From Flavobacterium sp. MDT1-60 (lineage in GTDB: Bacteria > Bacteroidota > Bacteroidia > Flavobacteriales > Flavobacteriaceae), in contig NZ_CP062159.1 in NCBI RefSeq assembly GCF_014844035.1, forward strand, positions 4,774,001 to 4,838,000: a stretch of 64,000 nucleotides of DNA. Reading direction: 5' to 3'. Position numbers and translations under genes: made by a program. Every line of letters starts with the position of its first letter. The first letter of the stretch is position 1. The notes beneath the pieces are model-generated. The model ran no database searches and had not been told where the DNA came from. It was given only the letters and a program-made list of their open reading frames with translations. Below are positions 1 to 8,778 of this stretch, in pieces.

Positions 1-1
1 A

Positions 2-973
2 ACTTTAGAAGAATTATTAGAAAACGAATTATATCCGTTCATCAAGGGAATCGAAAACAATGTTGACTCCATTATGATCGGACATTTGGCGGTTCCAAGT
101 TTAAATGACGGAAAAGACACTTCGGCCACTTTATCAAAAGCAGTTATTCAAACGCTTTTACGGGAAAAATTAGGTTATGATGGTTTAGTAATTTCTGATG
201 CTTTAAACATGCACAGCGTTTCCAAACTATACGAAACAAAAGGCGATTTAGAATGGGAAGCATTCAACGCCGGAAACGATATTTTATGTTTTGCTGAAAA
301 TGTTCCCGAAGGAATTGAGGCCATTCTTAAAAATGCTTCTCCGGAAAGAATCGAAGAAAGCTTCAACAGAATCATGAAAGCCAAAGAAAAAGTTGGAATC
401 CTATCTGAAAACCAATTTACTTCAGGCGAATTAAACTTCAAAAAAGCATCCGAATTAAACTTTGAAATCGCTCAGGATTCCATCACAAAAATCATTGGTA
501 ATTCAATTTCAGCATTGGCTTTTGAAGCACAGAAAAACAATCAGTTAGCCAAATTGAGTTTATACAAAAATGTCGAAAATACTTTCTTTCAAACTATAAA
601 TTCAAAACTAAAGTCGCCAGAATTTGCTTTTGAGAACTTAGAAGTTTCTGCTATTTCCAAAATCAAAAAAGAGCTTGAAAATTTCGAGATCATTCTTATT
701 TCCTTATTTGTTCCAAAGGCAAAACCAATGAACAATTTCGAAATTAATGACGAAGTTTTAGAATTGCTTTCTGACTTGCTTCAAACCAAAAAATGTATTG
801 TTTATGTTTTCGGAAATCCGTACGTTTTACCTATTATTCCGAATCTTTCAAAGGCTTCAGGATTAATTCAGGTGTATCAGGATTTTGAAGAATTTCAAAA
901 AAATGCAGGAATTCAGTTTCTTGAAAATAAAGTTTGCAAAGGGAATCTACCCGTAAATATTGACCTTCAATAA
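2..973 (+). CDS. Glycoside hydrolase family 3 protein (3' part only)
   Basis: The reading frame is open from base 2 and stops at 973, so 323 residues are visible and the N-terminus lies outside the window. An internal ATG at 74 is not the start. The segment KLGYDGLVISDALNM (coding about 155-210) is the GH3 nucleophile region; the Asp is codon 197-199. Upstream, IMIGHLAVPSL is the usual GH3 strand before it. The remaining 230 residues fit the C-terminal alpha/beta sandwich. GH3 enzymes of this NagZ-like type cleave beta-N-acetylhexosamine from glycans or peptidoglycan fragments; the exact substrate cannot be told from this fragment. The gene is followed by the peroxiredoxin promoter, so it ends its own unit. 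Confidence 0.85.
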   Translation, partial: TLEELLENELYPFIKGIENNVDSIMIGHLAVPSLNDGKDTSATLSKAVIQTLLREKLGYDGLVISDALNMHSVSKLYETKGDLEWEAFNAGNDILCFAENVPEGIEAILKNASPERIEESFNRIMKAKEKVGILSENQFTSGELNFKKASELNFEIAQDSITKIIGNSISALAFEAQKNNQLAKLSLYKNVENTFFQTINSKLKSPEFAFENLEVSAISKIKKELENFEIILISLFVPKAKPMNNFEINDEVLELLSDLLQTKKCIVYVFGNPYVLPIIPNLSKASGLIQVYQDFEEFQKNAGIQFLENKVCKGNLPVNIDLQ

Positions 974-1042
974 CTTACAAAATACCTACCCTGAATCATA
1001 ACTAAATACTATCACTTAATAAATATTTATAATTACATCTTA

Positions 1043-1074
1043 TTGTAAGTAACTCTACTTATACCCTACTTTTG
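1043..1074 (+). promoter_or_regulatory. Bacteroidota-type promoter of the peroxiredoxin gene
   Basis: TTG at 1043-1045 is followed after 21 bases by TACTTTTG at 1067-1074, matching the Bacteroidota -33/-7 pattern TTG...TAnnTTTG. The start codon at 1110 lies 35 bases further on. The same -7 octamer TACTTTTG stands before tpx (3227-3234). Confidence 0.65.
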
Positions 1075-1109
1075 CACCACAAATAAATTTTAACTTTAAA
1101 ACGAAAAAT

Positions 1110-1748
1110 ATGTCTTTAGTAGGAAAAAAATTCCCAAGTATTGCAGTAGACGCTATCTCAGAAATGGGTGATAACTTGAAAATCAACATTTTTGAAGAAG
1201 CAGTAAACAACAACAAAAAAGTATTATTGTTTTGGTACCCAAAAGATTTCACTTTTGTTTGCCCAACTGAATTACACGCCTTTCAAGCTGCATTACCAGA
1301 ATTTGAAAAAAGAAATACTATCGTAATCGGAGCTTCATGCGACACAAACGAAGTACACTTTGCGTGGTTAAACACTCCAAAAAATAATGGTGGAATCGAA
1401 GGTGTAACTTACCCAATTTTAGCGGATACAAACCGTAACCTTGCTAACATTTTAGGTATTTTAGACATCGAATCTACAGAATATAGCGAAGAAACTGATT
1501 CAGTTATCATCGAAGGTTCAAACGTAACTTACAGAGCAACTTACTTAATTGACGAAACTGGAAAAATCTTCCACGAAAGTGTTAACGATATGCCATTAGG
1601 ACGTAACGTAAACGAATACTTACGTATGGTTGACGCTTACACTCACATTCAAACTAAAGGTGAAGTTTGTCCTGCAAACTGGGAAGCTGGAAAAGAAGCA
1701 ATGTCTGCAGACAGATTGAGTACAGCTGAGTACCTTAGTGCTAACTAA
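1110..1748 (+). CDS. 2-Cys peroxiredoxin (AhpC/Prx1 type)
   Basis: A 212-residue cytoplasmic thiol peroxidase that reduces H2O2 and organic hydroperoxides. The peroxidatic Cys51 sits in DFTFVCPTELHAF, and the resolving Cys187 sits in GEVCPANW, so this is a typical 2-Cys enzyme. The length is at the long end for AhpC and fits the Prx1 form common in Flavobacteria. It stands alone behind its own promoter (1043-1074), with a repeat-rich gap before a thioredoxin gene that is a plausible electron donor. No ahpF is present in the window, so recycling probably uses thioredoxin; that last point is inference. Confidence 0.95.
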   Translation: MSLVGKKFPSIAVDAISEMGDNLKINIFEEAVNNNKKVLLFWYPKDFTFVCPTELHAFQAALPEFEKRNTIVIGASCDTNEVHFAWLNTPKNNGGIEGVTYPILADTNRNLANILGILDIESTEYSEETDSVIIEGSNVTYRATYLIDETGKIFHESVNDMPLGRNVNEYLRMVDAYTHIQTKGEVCPANWEAGKEAMSADRLSTAEYLSAN

Positions 1749-1788
1749 GAAAAAATAAAATTCCAATATTTTAAAATTCCAAATTCCA

Positions 1789-2000
1789 ATTTTGGGATTT
1801 GGAATTTCTAAATTGGAAATTTCATTTCAAAAAATCAATACAATTTCAATATTATTTCTATAATCTCAATCCTAAGTTTTTGGGATTTGGAGTTTTAAAA
1901 CATTGGAATTTCATTACAAATCAATAACATTTCAATAGCTGTTTTTCTAAGTTCCATCGTAAGATTTTGGAATTTGGAATTTAAAATATTGGAATTTAAA
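1789..2000. repeat. Imperfect AT-rich tandem repeat, about 88-bp unit
   Basis: The gap between the peroxiredoxin and thioredoxin genes holds about two and a half copies of one unit. Each copy opens with TTTTGGGATTTGGA or a close variant, at 1790, 1878 and 1965, and carries a following ATTGGAATTTCATT-like stretch and a TTTCAATA stretch. The period is 87-88 bases. There is no reading frame and no clear terminator in it. Confidence 0.7.
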
Positions 2001-2010
2001 AACAAAAGGT

Positions 2011-2319
2011 ATGTTAATCGACTTAAACGAAGATACGTTAGCAGATTTAGTTGCTAAAAACGAAAAAGTAGTAGTACAATATTCAGCTTCATGGTGTGGA
2101 AATTGCCGTATTATGAAACCAAAATTCAAAAAATTAGCAACAGAAAATGAAGCTATCACTTTTGTTTTGGTTGATGCTGAAAATGCTCCGGAATCAAGAA
2201 AATTAGCCAACGTAAGCAACCTGCCTACTTTCGCCACTTTCGTAAACGGACAATTGGTTGGAGAAACACAAACCAACAAACAAGAAGTTTTAATCGACCT
2301 GGTAAACGCAATTGCTTAA
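2011..2319 (+). CDS. Thioredoxin family protein, CGNC active site
   Basis: A 102-residue protein with a single thioredoxin fold and no signal peptide. The redox motif is WCGNC (Cys29, Cys32) rather than the usual WCGPC, and the cis-proline is Pro72 in NLPTF. Replacing Pro by Asn in the motif usually changes the redox potential. Its position behind a 2-Cys peroxiredoxin and ahead of a second peroxidase (tpx) suggests a reductant for one of them. The start at 2011 fits the usual N-terminus. It is a thioredoxin-like protein rather than a proven TrxA. Confidence 0.9.
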   Translation: MLIDLNEDTLADLVAKNEKVVVQYSASWCGNCRIMKPKFKKLATENEAITFVLVDAENAPESRKLANVSNLPTFATFVNGQLVGETQTNKQEVLIDLVNAIA

Positions 2320-2328
2320 ATTAGACTG

Positions 2329-2442
2329 TTAGACTTACTTAGATTTTTAGACTATTTAGATTCCCTGAATCTTTGTTTCAAAATCTAGTGAAGTCCAAAA
2401 ATCTAAACAAGTCTAAGTAGTCTAAAAATCTAAGAAGTCTAA
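2329..2442. repeat. Long imperfect inverted repeat between thioredoxin and the small downstream gene
   Basis: The left arm at 2329-2353 (TTAGACTTACTTAGAT and on) is almost the exact reverse complement of the right arm at 2419-2442, with one base missing. Inside lie further copies of the same GTCTAAAAATCTAA theme. The right arm ends two bases before the ATG at 2445, so in RNA it would bury the start region. Confidence 0.65.
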
Positions 2443-2444
2443 AT

Positions 2445-2702
2445 ATGAAATTACCCGTAATAAAGCAACTTACCCAATTTATCGAAGAAAACGATCAGGA
2501 TTATATCATTGAAACGATTGAAGTTCTGGAAGCGATGACTGAAATTCCGTCTCTAAAAGATGAAGAATTAGATGTAATTGGCGAATTGATTTCAAACATG
2601 TATGGCGCGCTTGAAGTACACAAAATGGTGGTTCAGGGCACAGATAAAAAAGAAGCTTTGAATGCGTTCATGAAACGTGTTTTAGGTTCTATCGATAAAT
2701 AA
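2445..2702 (+). CDS. Small conserved acidic protein (DUF6952-like)
   Basis: An 85-residue cytoplasmic protein with no signal or membrane segment. It is predicted mostly helical and rich in Glu/Lys, with the phrases IKQLTQFIEENDQDY and ETIEVLEAMTEIPSL. From memory it resembles the DUF6952 family, which is found behind thioredoxin genes in Flavobacteria; no catalytic motif is visible. It sits 125 bases behind the thioredoxin gene with a large inverted repeat between them, and a strong terminator follows. A role in thiol redox or peroxide defence is only suggested by its neighbours. Confidence 0.75.
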   Translation: MKLPVIKQLTQFIEENDQDYIIETIEVLEAMTEIPSLKDEELDVIGELISNMYGALEVHKMVVQGTDKKEALNAFMKRVLGSIDK

Positions 2703-2740
2703 AATCGTCGCCTTTTCTTGAGAAAAATAAAAACATGACT

Positions 2741-2773
2741 AAAAAGCGTTTCTGGATAAGAGACGCTTTTTTT
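2741..2773 (+). terminator. Rho-independent terminator after the small gene
   Basis: A 13-bp stem, with arms at 2741-2753 and 2759-2771, contains the core AAAAAGCG/CGCTTTTT. It has a five-base loop and runs into T7. It ends the thioredoxin/DUF6952-like unit. Confidence 0.85.
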
Positions 2774-3226
2774 GTTTACCGCTTTCAGTCTCAGTTTTCA
2801 GTCTCAGTTTTCACGTAATCTTTGTCAGGCTGAACGAAGTCGAAGCCCACGCAAACTAAATCTAAAATCTACCCTCTAAAATCTAAAATAATTTGTACGA
2901 ACGGAAGAAAGAGAATAGAGGCAAGAATAAAGAATATAGAAAAAGTAAAATCAAAGTATATTATCCCGGGGAACTGGGATCACACTAGAAACTCCGCACA
3001 AGAACTCCACAATCATTATTGAACTTCTTTGTCGAGCCGCTTGTGTGATCCTTCGACTCCGCTCAGGATGACAAAAAGGAGAATAAATCCAGCGCAAACC
3101 CGTTCAAATCCGTGTCATCTGTGTGCCATTCCATACTAAACCACAACATTTTTTCGTTAGTCTTAAAACTCGCCTAATTGTGCTTACAACCCACAACAAA
3201 TACTTTTAGATTCAAATATTAATCCT
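2774..3226. other. Intergenic region with dispersed and tandem repeats
   Basis: There is no gene here. A 13-base unit CAGTCTCAGTTTT is tandemly doubled at 2786-2811. GTCAGGCTGAACGAAGTCGA (from 2825) and CTTCGACTCCGCTCAGGATG (from 3052) are inverted, 18/22-matching copies of one element about 230 bases apart. Such CTTCGACTCCGCTCAGG sequences are common intergenic repeats in Flavobacterium genomes as I remember them. The tpx promoter follows. Confidence 0.55.
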
Positions 3227-3234
3227 TACTTTTG
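3227..3234 (+). promoter_or_regulatory. -7 box of tpx
   Basis: TACTTTTG matches TAnnTTTG and is identical to the -7 box of the peroxiredoxin gene. No good TTG is seen at the expected -33 spacing, which may mean an activator is needed. The tpx start codon is at 3260. Confidence 0.5.
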
Positions 3235-3259
3235 AACCTCATTAATTTAAACAAAAAAC

Positions 3260-3757
3260 ATGGCTTCAATAACTTTAGGAGGAAATCCTATTCATACTTC
3301 AGGAGAATTACCAACAGTTGGATCACAACTAGCTGATTTCAAATTAGTACAAAACGATTTATCAGTAGCTTCATTAAGCAACTTCGCTGGTAAAAAATTA
3401 GTTTTAAATATTTTCCCAAGTATCGATACAGGAACTTGTGCAACTTCTGTTAGAAAATTCAACGAAAGTGCAAGCAACTTAGAAAACACAACTGTGCTTT
3501 GTATTTCAAGAGATTTGCCATTCGCTCAAAAACGTTTTTGTGGTGCAGAAGGTTTAGAAAATGTGATTAATCTATCAGATTTCCAGGCTGGAGAATTTGG
3601 TAAAACAAACGGTTTAGAAATCGTTGACGGACCCTTAGCAGGTTTACATTCAAGAGCAATTATTGTTGTTGATGCTAACGGAAAAATCACACACACAGAA
3701 CAAGTTGCTGAAATTGCAAACGAACCAAATTACGAAGCAGCTTTAGCAGCACTATAA
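3260..3757 (+). CDS. tpx: Thiol peroxidase Tpx
   Basis: A 165-residue atypical 2-Cys peroxiredoxin that reduces hydroperoxides using thioredoxin. The opening [18 protein letters not shown] is the Tpx signature start. Peroxidatic Cys60 lies in [16 protein letters not shown], and resolving Cys94 lies in [12 protein letters not shown]. The length equals that of the family. It is the first gene of a run that continues 10 bases later with dgkA and then ftsK, so its promoter may also serve cell-envelope genes. Confidence 0.97.
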   Translation: MASITLGGNPIHTSGELPTVGSQLADFKLVQNDLSVASLSNFAGKKLVLNIFPSIDTGTCATSVRKFNESASNLENTTVLCISRDLPFAQKRFCGAEGLENVINLSDFQAGEFGKTNGLEIVDGPLAGLHSRAIIVVDANGKITHTEQVAEIANEPNYEAALAAL

Positions 3758-3767
3758 TACCCATTAA

Positions 3768-4142
3768 ATGGAATTTCAAAAAGATAATACTTTTGTTACA
3801 GGTCGGTTAAAAAGCATGACATATGCTTTTAACGGAGCCGTAAAACTTATAAAAACAGAACACAGCATTATGGTTCAATTCTCATTGGGAATTGTAATGA
3901 CCATTGCCGGGTTTTACTTTCACATTTCACAAACCGAATGGCTTTGTCAAACACTGGCAATCGGTTTAGTTTTAAGCGTTGAAGGATTGAATACAGCAGT
4001 TGAAAAAATTGCAGATTTTATTCATCCTGATTACAGCAAACGAATCGGTTTTATCAAAGATATTGCAGCTGGAGCGGTATTTTTTGCCGCACTGACAGCA
4101 ATCGCGATAGGTTTGATTATTTATGTCCCAAAATTTATATAG
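3768..4142 (+). CDS. dgkA: Diacylglycerol/undecaprenol kinase family protein
   Basis: A 124-residue integral membrane lipid kinase of the DgkA family. Helices are visible around residues 35-50, 57-75 and 98-120. The conserved motif EGLNTAVEKIADF (family ExxNTAxE) holds the catalytic and metal-binding residues. In the non-enterobacterial branch the substrate is more often undecaprenol than diacylglycerol, and sequence alone does not settle this. It lies 10 bases after tpx and 18 bases before ftsK, so it is probably cotranscribed. Confidence 0.93.
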   Translation: MEFQKDNTFVTGRLKSMTYAFNGAVKLIKTEHSIMVQFSLGIVMTIAGFYFHISQTEWLCQTLAIGLVLSVEGLNTAVEKIADFIHPDYSKRIGFIKDIAAGAVFFAALTAIAIGLIIYVPKFI

Positions 4143-4160
4143 GCAATACTAAACGCAAGA

Positions 4161-6614
4161 ATGGCAAAAACAACCAAAAAAGAAACTGTAGATAAAAAAA
4201 ACGAACCAAAAGCCGGGAACAAAAGATCCTGGACGATAACCAAACAACAAAAATTTGTTTTGGGCTGTCTTTTGGTACTCTTTTCTATTGCATTATTAGT
4301 TGCATTTATTTCATTTTATGTTAACGGGCAATGGCAAACAGATCAGAGTGCGGTAAGCCATCTTGGTGACCGTTCTGAAGAAGTGCAAAACTGGCTTGGA
4401 AAATTCGGAGCTTATCTTGCCGATCTGATTGTATACAGAGGTTTTGGTCTTGCTTCTTTTATATTAGTACGCTTATTTTTCTTAACCGGATTATTTCTGG
4501 CGCTGGAAATGTCTACCAAAAGACTAAAAAGTATTTGGTTCTGGGACTTATTTGCCATTATTATTGTTTCTATCCTATTTGGATTTTTCGCCACTTCAGC
4601 TCCTGAATTAGGCGGAACTATTGGATATGAACTGAATTTATTCTCACAGGATTATATCGGAAAAACAGGAACTTTATTAGCTCTGCTTTTTGGATTAATT
4701 GTCTATTTAATTTTCAAAATAAAATTATCTCCGGAAAAAATTCAATCCTATTTTGATTCTACTAAAAATGAATTGAAATCAGAATTGAATGCTCTAAAAA
4801 CGCCGCAACAACCTGAAAGTGCTTACAATTTAGAAGAATTTGCTATTGAAGCAGAAGATCCTGAATTAGACAATATTCATTTAAAAACAGAAGACACTCA
4901 ATTCGAAATTAACAAAGAAGCTTTAAAACCAACGATTTCAAATTCATCAGAAATTGATTTAAATCCGGTTTTAAAACCGGTTCAAATGAATATTAATCCG
5001 GTTACTGTAACAGCTCCGGTTCATACCGAAGAATTTGTTATTGAAAAAGCGGAAGAGGAAGATATTATCGAAGAAAATCTGGCCTCTCGCCTGGTTGCTG
5101 ATTTTGGATTATTCGATCCAACTTTAGATTTATCGAATTATAAATTCCCAACCATCGATTTATTAAAAGAATATTCGACTGGCGGAATTACGATTAATCA
5201 GGAAGAATTAGAAGAAAACAAAAACAAAATTGTAGATACACTTCGTAATTACAAAATTGAAATCGCACAGATCAAAGCAACCGTTGGTCCATCGGTAACT
5301 TTATACGAAATTGTACCGGAAGCCGGAATCAGAATTTCTAAAATTAAGAGTTTAGAAGATGATATTGCTTTGTCTTTATCTGCTTTAGGAATTCGTATTA
5401 TTGCGCCAATTCCAGGAAAAGGAACAATTGGTATCGAGGTTCCGAACAAGAACCCAACTATGGTTTCGATGAAAAGTGTTATTGGATCAGCTAAATTTCA
5501 GGAAGCTGAAATGGAGTTACCAATTGCTTTGGGTAAAACAATTTCGAACGAAACTTTTGTTGTCGATTTAGCAAAAATGCCCCACTTATTAATGGCGGGT
5601 GCTACCGGACAAGGAAAATCTGTTGGATTAAATGCAGTTTTAACTTCTCTTTTGTACAAAAAACATCCAGCGGAAGTAAAATTCGTTTTGGTCGACCCGA
5701 AAAAAGTGGAGCTTACACTTTTTAATAAAATAGAAAGACATTATTTAGCCAAACTTCCTGACGCAGGAGATGCGATTATTACAGACAATGCCAAAGTAGT
5801 TAATACATTAAACTCACTTTGTGTTGAAATGGACAATCGTTATTCTTTATTAAAGGATGCGATGGTTCGTAATATTAAGGAATATAATGATAAATTTAAA
5901 GCCAGAAAATTAAATCCTGAAGCAGGACACCGATTTTTACCATACATTATATTGGTTGTCGATGAGTTTGCCGATTTAATTATGACAGCCGGTAAAGAAG
6001 TCGAAATTCCGATTGCGCGTTTAGCTCAGTTGGCACGTGCTATTGGTATTCACTTAATTATCGCTACACAAAGACCATCTGTAAACGTTATTACAGGTTT
6101 GATTAAAGCGAATTTCCCTGCGAGAATTGCTTTTAGGGTAACGTCAAAAATTGACTCTCGAACAATTTTAGACACACAAGGAGCCGATCAATTAATTGGT
6201 CGGGGAGATTTATTGTACACAAACGGAAATGATGTCGTTCGTGTTCAGTGTGCTTTTATTGACACTCCCGAGGTTGAAAAAATTACGGATTTTATTGGTT
6301 CACAAAAAGCGTATGCCACGGCTTATTTGCTTCCAGAGTTTGTTGGAGAAGAAACTGGCATCAATCTTGATATGGATATTTCGGAAAGAGATACTTTATT
6401 TAGAGAAGCTGCGGAGATTATTGTCAATGCACAACAAGGTTCCGCTTCATTATTGCAAAGAAAACTAAAATTGGGTTACAACAGAGCCGGTCGTTTGATC
6501 GATCAGCTGGAAGCAGCTGGAATTGTTGGTCCCTTTGAAGGCAGTAAAGCAAGAAGCGTGAATATTTCGGATTTAAGTGCTCTTGATCAATTTTTTAACA
6601 ATGAACAAAATTAA
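4161..6614 (+). CDS. ftsK: DNA translocase FtsK
   Basis: An 817-residue septal motor that pumps chromosome ends through the closing division site. Four membrane helices lie in about residues 28-185, followed by a short acidic linker (about 195-330) and the RecA-like motor. Walker A is GATGQGKS at 480-487. Walker B is ILVVDEFADL with Asp601-Glu602. The C-terminal winged-helix gamma domain starts near 750 (SLLQRKLKLGYNRAGRLIDQ) and would read KOPS-type sites. The linker is much shorter than in E. coli, as is usual in Bacteroidota. The last codons overlap the earliest possible start of the next gene. Confidence 0.97.
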   Translation: MAKTTKKETVDKKNEPKAGNKRSWTITKQQKFVLGCLLVLFSIALLVAFISFYVNGQWQTDQSAVSHLGDRSEEVQNWLGKFGAYLADLIVYRGFGLASFILVRLFFLTGLFLALEMSTKRLKSIWFWDLFAIIIVSILFGFFATSAPELGGTIGYELNLFSQDYIGKTGTLLALLFGLIVYLIFKIKLSPEKIQSYFDSTKNELKSELNALKTPQQPESAYNLEEFAIEAEDPELDNIHLKTEDTQFEINKEALKPTISNSSEIDLNPVLKPVQMNINPVTVTAPVHTEEFVIEKAEEEDIIEENLASRLVADFGLFDPTLDLSNYKFPTIDLLKEYSTGGITINQEELEENKNKIVDTLRNYKIEIAQIKATVGPSVTLYEIVPEAGIRISKIKSLEDDIALSLSALGIRIIAPIPGKGTIGIEVPNKNPTMVSMKSVIGSAKFQEAEMELPIALGKTISNETFVVDLAKMPHLLMAGATGQGKSVGLNAVLTSLLYKKHPAEVKFVLVDPKKVELTLFNKIERHYLAKLPDAGDAIITDNAKVVNTLNSLCVEMDNRYSLLKDAMVRNIKEYNDKFKARKLNPEAGHRFLPYIILVVDEFADLIMTAGKEVEIPIARLAQLARAIGIHLIIATQRPSVNVITGLIKANFPARIAFRVTSKIDSRTILDTQGADQLIGRGDLLYTNGNDVVRVQCAFIDTPEVEKITDFIGSQKAYATAYLLPEFVGEETGINLDMDISERDTLFREAAEIIVNAQQGSASLLQRKLKLGYNRAGRLIDQLEAAGIVGPFEGSKARSVNISDLSALDQFFNNEQN

Positions 6615-6666
6615 TCCTATCATGAAAACGAAAATTCAGGAAATCAAAAACAATTCTATCACTAAC

Positions 6667-7314
6667 ATGACTAAAAAGTGTTTTCAAATGGCAATTTTAT
6701 TGCTTTTGAGCTTTACTTCTATTCAGGCACAGGATAAAAAAGCCAAAGATTTATTGAACCAGGTTACAGCAAAAATTAAAAGCTACGATAATATTTCTAT
6801 TGATTTTAAATACTCTTTGAACAACGCTAAAGAAAACATCAATCAGGACAGTAAAGGAAATGTTATCATGAAAGGCAATCAATATGTATTGAATTTTATG
6901 GGTGTCACTAAAATATTTGATGGTCAAAAAACCTACACAATCAACCCTGAAGATGAAGAAGTTACCATTTCTAAAGTAAACGAAAAGGATGATAATGCAA
7001 TCACGCCTTCAAAAATGCTTACTTTTTTCAATTCTGGTTACAAATACAATATGGACATTGTTCAAAATGTTAAAGGAAGAAAAATTCAATACATAAAATT
7101 AGCACCAACAAACACTAAAGATCAAAGAAAAGAGATTCTTTTAGGTATTGACGTGCAGACAAAACACATCTATAATTTAATCGAAACTGGAAAAAATGGA
7201 ACAAAAACCACTTTAACCGTTAATTCTTTTAAAACCAATCAGCCTTTATCAAAAAATCAATTTACCTTTGTAGCGAGCAAATATCCAAAATACTACATCA
7301 ACAAATTAGATTAA
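6667..7314 (+). CDS. lolA: LolA-like outer-membrane lipoprotein carrier protein
   Basis: A periplasmic protein of the LolA/LolB half-barrel fold that would shuttle lipoproteins to the outer membrane. The start at 6667 gives a compact signal peptide (MTKKCFQMAILLLLSFTSIQ, cut near AQA/QD). In-frame ATGs at 6577, 6601 and 6622 are possible but give an overlong n-region or overlap ftsK. The mature part has the LolA pattern of KAKDLLNQVTAKIKSYDNI, a DGQKTYTINPEDEEVTI strand pair and a C-terminal FKTNQPLSKNQF segment. It lies between ftsK and an LptF/G gene in one run. Confidence 0.85.
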   Translation: MTKKCFQMAILLLLSFTSIQAQDKKAKDLLNQVTAKIKSYDNISIDFKYSLNNAKENINQDSKGNVIMKGNQYVLNFMGVTKIFDGQKTYTINPEDEEVTISKVNEKDDNAITPSKMLTFFNSGYKYNMDIVQNVKGRKIQYIKLAPTNTKDQRKEILLGIDVQTKHIYNLIETGKNGTKTTLTVNSFKTNQPLSKNQFTFVASKYPKYYINKLD

Positions 7315-7321
7315 TTACGGG

Positions 7322-8773
7322 TTGAAAATTTTAGACAAATACTTACTAAAAACATTTCTGATTACGTTTACTACGGTATTCGTAATCCTTTTTTTTATAT
7401 TCATACTTCAAACCGTATGGCTCTTTATCTCAGAACTTGCAGGTAAAGACCTTGATTTGATATTGGTTGTAAAATTCCTTCTTTTCTCAATGCCGAGAAT
7501 TATTCCGTTAGTTTTACCACTATCGGTTTTATTGGCATCTATTATGACTTTCGGAAATCTGGCTGAGAATTATGAATTCGCAGCTATGAAATCTTCCGGA
7601 ATATCATTGCAAAGAGCGATGCGGGTTTTAATCGTTTTCATCTTTGTTTTGAGTATTGTGGCGTTTTGGTTCGCCAATAATGTAATTCCGTATGCCGAAT
7701 ATAAGTTTGTTAATTTCCGAAAAAACATCGCTCAGGCAAAACCTGCCATGGCTATTGCCGAAGGTCAGTTTAACGACGTTGGAACTTACAATATTAAAGT
7801 AAATAAGAAATCGGGAGAAAACGGCAATATCCTAACCGGAGTTACTATTCACGAAAAAGCGAATAACGTTGGAGAAAACAAAACCGTTATCAAAGCTAAA
7901 AACGGGAAGTTAATCAGTAATGAAAAATCCAGTATTTTAAAACTTGTTTTAAATGATGGATATTATTATCAGGATGTTACTCCAAAAAAATACGAAGACC
8001 GCGCTAAAATGCCGTTTGTCAAAGCCGCTTTTAAAAAGCAAATCATCAATATCGATTTATCTGAATTAAATAAAGTTGACGATAATCAGGAAATTAGCAG
8101 TACTAACGGAATGCTGAATGTAAACGAATTGCGTTATACATTAGACTCTTTAAATAAAAACCTGGACAATGAAATACTATCATTTTCAGAAAATATAAAT
8201 CAACGCGTTGGAATAAAAAAACAACCTCCTGTTGTTATAAAAAATGAGAAAAAGAAAAAATCGTTGCCTAACGATCTTTTATCACTTTACACGAATAAGC
8301 AAAAACTGGATATTCTAAAAATGGCCAGTAGCAACGTTACCAGCAATACCTATTCTATAGATGCTACTCAAAAGGAACTAAAAGACAAACAAAGAGATAT
8401 CAACAAACATCTCAGCGCTTTATACGAGAAGTTTGTAATTGCTTTTGCCTGCTTTTTAATGTTTTTTATTGGTGCCCCCTTAGGCGCAATCATCCGTAAA
8501 GGCGGACTAGGCTTACCTATTGTTTTTGCGGTATTAATCTTTATTACTTTTCATTTCATCAATACTTTTGGAAAACGACTTTCTCAGGAGGGTGGAATGA
8601 CACCGTTTATGGGATCATGGATGTCTTCATTTATATTACTTCCATTAGCTGTTTTATTAACCTATCGCGCTACAAACGACAACGGATTAATAAACTTTGA
8701 TGCGATCACAACTCCGATTTTACAACTATTTCAAAAAATTTCTGAGCGGTTTATTCCTGCTCAAAAGCAATAA
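7322..8773 (+). CDS. LptF/LptG family lipopolysaccharide export permease
   Basis: A 483-residue inner-membrane permease of the YjgP/YjgQ family, the half that together with LptB moves LPS out of the inner membrane. Three N-terminal helices (about 8-32, 55-78, 98-118), a long periplasmic jellyroll-like domain (about 130-360) and three C-terminal helices (after 365) give the family layout. The start codon is TTG: MKILDKYLLKTFL is the normal family N-terminus and no ATG occurs until about residue 57. It is seven bases behind the lolA-like gene and five before ribB. LptF and LptG cannot be told apart here. Confidence 0.9.
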   Translation: MKILDKYLLKTFLITFTTVFVILFFIFILQTVWLFISELAGKDLDLILVVKFLLFSMPRIIPLVLPLSVLLASIMTFGNLAENYEFAAMKSSGISLQRAMRVLIVFIFVLSIVAFWFANNVIPYAEYKFVNFRKNIAQAKPAMAIAEGQFNDVGTYNIKVNKKSGENGNILTGVTIHEKANNVGENKTVIKAKNGKLISNEKSSILKLVLNDGYYYQDVTPKKYEDRAKMPFVKAAFKKQIINIDLSELNKVDDNQEISSTNGMLNVNELRYTLDSLNKNLDNEILSFSENINQRVGIKKQPPVVIKNEKKKKSLPNDLLSLYTNKQKLDILKMASSNVTSNTYSIDATQKELKDKQRDINKHLSALYEKFVIAFACFLMFFIGAPLGAIIRKGGLGLPIVFAVLIFITFHFINTFGKRLSQEGGMTPFMGSWMSSFILLPLAVLLTYRATNDNGLINFDAITTPILQLFQKISERFIPAQKQ

Positions 8774-8778
8774 TAATT

